This document shows, one piece after another, positions 6,334 to 7,317 of a DNA stretch of 7,317 bases (positions are counted from its first letter, which is position 1; every line of letters begins with the position of its first letter). The position numbers and the translations under genes are program-made. The stretch comes from Cyclobacteriaceae bacterium. GTDB lineage: Bacteria > Bacteroidota > Bacteroidia > Cytophagales > Cyclobacteriaceae. The stretch covers positions 1 to 7,317 of the forward strand of contig JANYKP010000415.1 in the NCBI GenBank assembly GCA_025358195.1, given 5' to 3'. The notes beneath the pieces were generated by a model, which did no database searches, was not told the DNA's origin, and saw only the letters and a program-made list of their open reading frames with translations.

Positions 6334-6639
6334 ATGGCACATTTATCCAATATCAACGTTCGTCACAGACTGACACAGGTTATTGTCCTGATCATCTTGA
6401 TACTGATAACTATGCTTTTTTCACAGGTAGCCCACGCACAGTGGCCCAAAAAAATGGCGCGCTTTGATAAACCCAAGCATCGCATTGCAATTCATAGCAA
6501 TTCGGGAAAAGCCTGTTACATTTTATATAAAAAGAGAACGTCGATGCCCAAACACCCATTGTTTGCGTCTTCCAGGCGTTCAAAGATCAAGCCGATGGCT
6601 GAGACTGACAGACCTATCAGAATACTTTCATCAAATTAG
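6334..6639 (+). CDS. Small secreted basic protein, tandem paralogue 1
   Basis: I do not recognise this 101-residue protein. A basic N-region (SNINVRHRLTQ) leads into a hydrophobic core IVLIILILITMLF and the signal-peptidase-like site SQVAHA before QW, so export from the cytosol is likely, with a mature part of about 66 residues. The mature part is rich in Lys and Arg, has one Cys (CYILYKKRTSMPKHP) and ends in KPMAETD...SSN. The Cys is not at a lipobox. The C-terminal 41 residues align without gaps to the second gene at 28 identities, while the linker after the signal peptide differs in length and sequence. The start at 6334 is supported by AAAGGAGG and by the conserved start in the paralogue. 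A strong terminator follows, so the two genes are separate units. Function is unknown. Confidence 0.75.
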   Translation: MAHLSNINVRHRLTQVIVLIILILITMLFSQVAHAQWPKKMARFDKPKHRIAIHSNSGKACYILYKKRTSMPKHPLFASSRRSKIKPMAETDRPIRILSSN

Positions 6640-6671
6640 TTTAATTAAAAATAGTAGGGGTGTTTAGTGAT

Positions 6672-6704
6672 AAGCCTCCGCAGTTTTCTGCGGGGGCTTT
6701 TATT
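6672..6704 (+). terminator. Strong intrinsic terminator after the first small gene
   Basis: AAGCCTCCGCAG (6672-6683) pairs with CTGCGGGGGCTT (6688-6699) over 12 bp with one G-U wobble and a TTTT loop, and is followed by TTTTATT. It begins 32 bp after the stop at 6639 and separates the two paralogues into independent transcripts. Confidence 0.92.
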
Positions 6705-6773
6705 ATGATAGACAGGTGTCGGAGCATCGAACCTCCGGATGTTATTTGGTTTTGATTGAATGGTAAGTCTACT

Positions 6774-6787
6774 GATGTAGGATTTGA
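6774..6787 (+). promoter_or_regulatory. 14-nt upstream element, copy 2
   Basis: Identical to 6256-6269 and placed 65 nt before the ATG at 6853. The sequence between element and start is diverged but still alignable between the copies (for example TGCAT followed by a T-rich stretch), as expected if leader and gene were duplicated together and the 14-mer kept by selection. Confidence 0.5.
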
Positions 6788-6852
6788 TTCGTTTTTTAAG
6801 AATTTGTTTTGATGAGCTATTGCATCTTAGCTCAACAAATAAAAAAACAATT

Positions 6853-7146
6853 ATGGCACGTCATGTTTCGAACATCAACTTCCGTCAACGTCTGGCTCAG
6901 ATGATTGTATTGGCAGTCATAATCATTGCCGGAATGTTATTTTCAGAAGTGGCATTGGCAGAACGCCCGCGTTATAAAAAACTGCATTGGAATACCGTTC
7001 ATGACAATTCACAAAAGACATGTTACCTGCTCCACAAAAAAAGAACATCCATGCCCAAACACCCCGTGTTCTCGACATCCAAACGCGCAAAAAACAAACC
7101 CATGGCAGAGACTGACCCATCACCAAGGTTGGCTTCCTCAAACTAA
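6853..7146 (+). CDS. Small secreted basic protein, tandem paralogue 2
   Basis: This 97-residue protein of unknown family is the partner of the gene at 6334. The signal peptide reads SNINFRQRLAQ, then MIVLAVIIIAGMLF and a cleavage-like site SEVALA before ER. The mature part, about 61 residues, is basic and carries the conserved block CYLLHKKRTSMPKHPVF and the tail KPMAETD...SSN, again with a single Cys. From SNIN to the cleavage site, 19 of 31 residues match paralogue 1. The ATG at 6853 aligns with the paralogue's start; the frame is open upstream to a TTG at 6784 but that part is leader. The start lacks a Shine-Dalgarno sequence and has an A-rich leader. No terminator is visible in the 30 bp before the converging amidohydrolase gene. 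Confidence 0.75.
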   Translation: MARHVSNINFRQRLAQMIVLAVIIIAGMLFSEVALAERPRYKKLHWNTVHDNSQKTCYLLHKKRTSMPKHPVFSTSKRAKNKPMAETDPSPRLASSN

Positions 7147-7176
7147 GGTCCCTTCATTAATACATTTATTCCTGGT

Positions 7177-7317
7177 TCACCGGATATTGTACCCATTGAC
7201 TGGCCCCCCATGCAGGAACTTCTCCGGAGTCATGATGCCATCGCGTTTGAACACACCACCGTCCTTCATCACAAACTTGACATTGCGCAAGGCATCAATT
7301 TGTTCAAGTGGATTGCC
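7177..7317 (-). CDS. C-terminal part of an amidohydrolase family protein
   Basis: The minus strand is open from the window edge to a TGA at 7179-7177, giving the last 46 residues. GNPLEQIDALRNVKFVMKDG followed by GVFKRDG is the closing beta-strand region of metal-dependent amidohydrolases of the imidazolonepropionase-like group, where GNPL and V.KDG.. are typical, followed by a short tail ending NGYNIR. In Bacteroidota such proteins are often secreted peptidase- or dipeptidase-like hydrolases. The metal-binding residues lie outside the window, so the substrate cannot be judged. It converges on the second small secreted protein gene. Confidence 0.75.
   Translation of the reverse strand, partial: GNPLEQIDALRNVKFVMKDGGVFKRDGIMTPEKFLHGGPVNGYNIR

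Noticed and set aside
6719..6738. tRNA T-arm-like sequence (GGTTCGA on the minus strand, CGGAG/CTCCG stem) after the terminator
   Set aside because: The 5-bp stem encloses an 8-nt loop rather than a proper T-loop, and no acceptor or anticodon arm can be folded around it. It is probably a chance hairpin, not a tRNA remnant or attachment site.

Overview
The window looks like chromosomal DNA of a Bacteroidota member, probably from the Cytophagales side of the phylum. The support is a YebC of the MGRxFE type rather than the proteobacterial MAGHSKW type, a near-perfect Bacteroidota promoter (TTTG, 19 nt, TAnnTTTG) in front of a tRNA gene, a tRNA without an encoded CCA end, and mostly A-rich leaders without Shine-Dalgarno sequences. 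The phylum call is fairly firm; anything narrower is a guess.

Layout, left to right. The 3' tail of an unrecognised plus-strand gene (1-99) is followed by a 245-bp gap and yebC (+). A membrane-anchored LTA-synthase/phosphoglycerol-transferase-like enzyme (-) converges on yebC. Divergent from it is a stand-alone response-regulator receiver protein (+), clearly more AT-rich than its neighbours. Next come a terminator, tRNA-Glu(TTC) and its promoter, all on the minus strand, and then gapA (+), encoding glycolytic GAPDH. gapA converges on an EamA/DMT-type permease gene (-). A long hairpin built of repeated TGAGAA/TTCTCA units lies between them and runs into the last codons of the permease gene.

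The right end is the accessory part. A 367-bp gap with a perfect 9-bp inverted repeat leads into two tandem plus-strand genes for small secreted basic proteins (101 and 97 aa). They are clear paralogues, separated by a strong intrinsic terminator, and each is preceded at almost the same distance (64 and 65 nt) by an identical 14-nt element. The window ends in the 3' end of a minus-strand amidohydrolase gene.

Most genes are single transcription units with little functional linkage: housekeeping translation and glycolysis, one envelope enzyme, one signalling protein and one exporter. The small secreted protein pair with its duplicated leader is the most likely undescribed item. No function can be assigned to it from sequence alone. 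No CRISPR array, insertion sequence or rRNA was seen.
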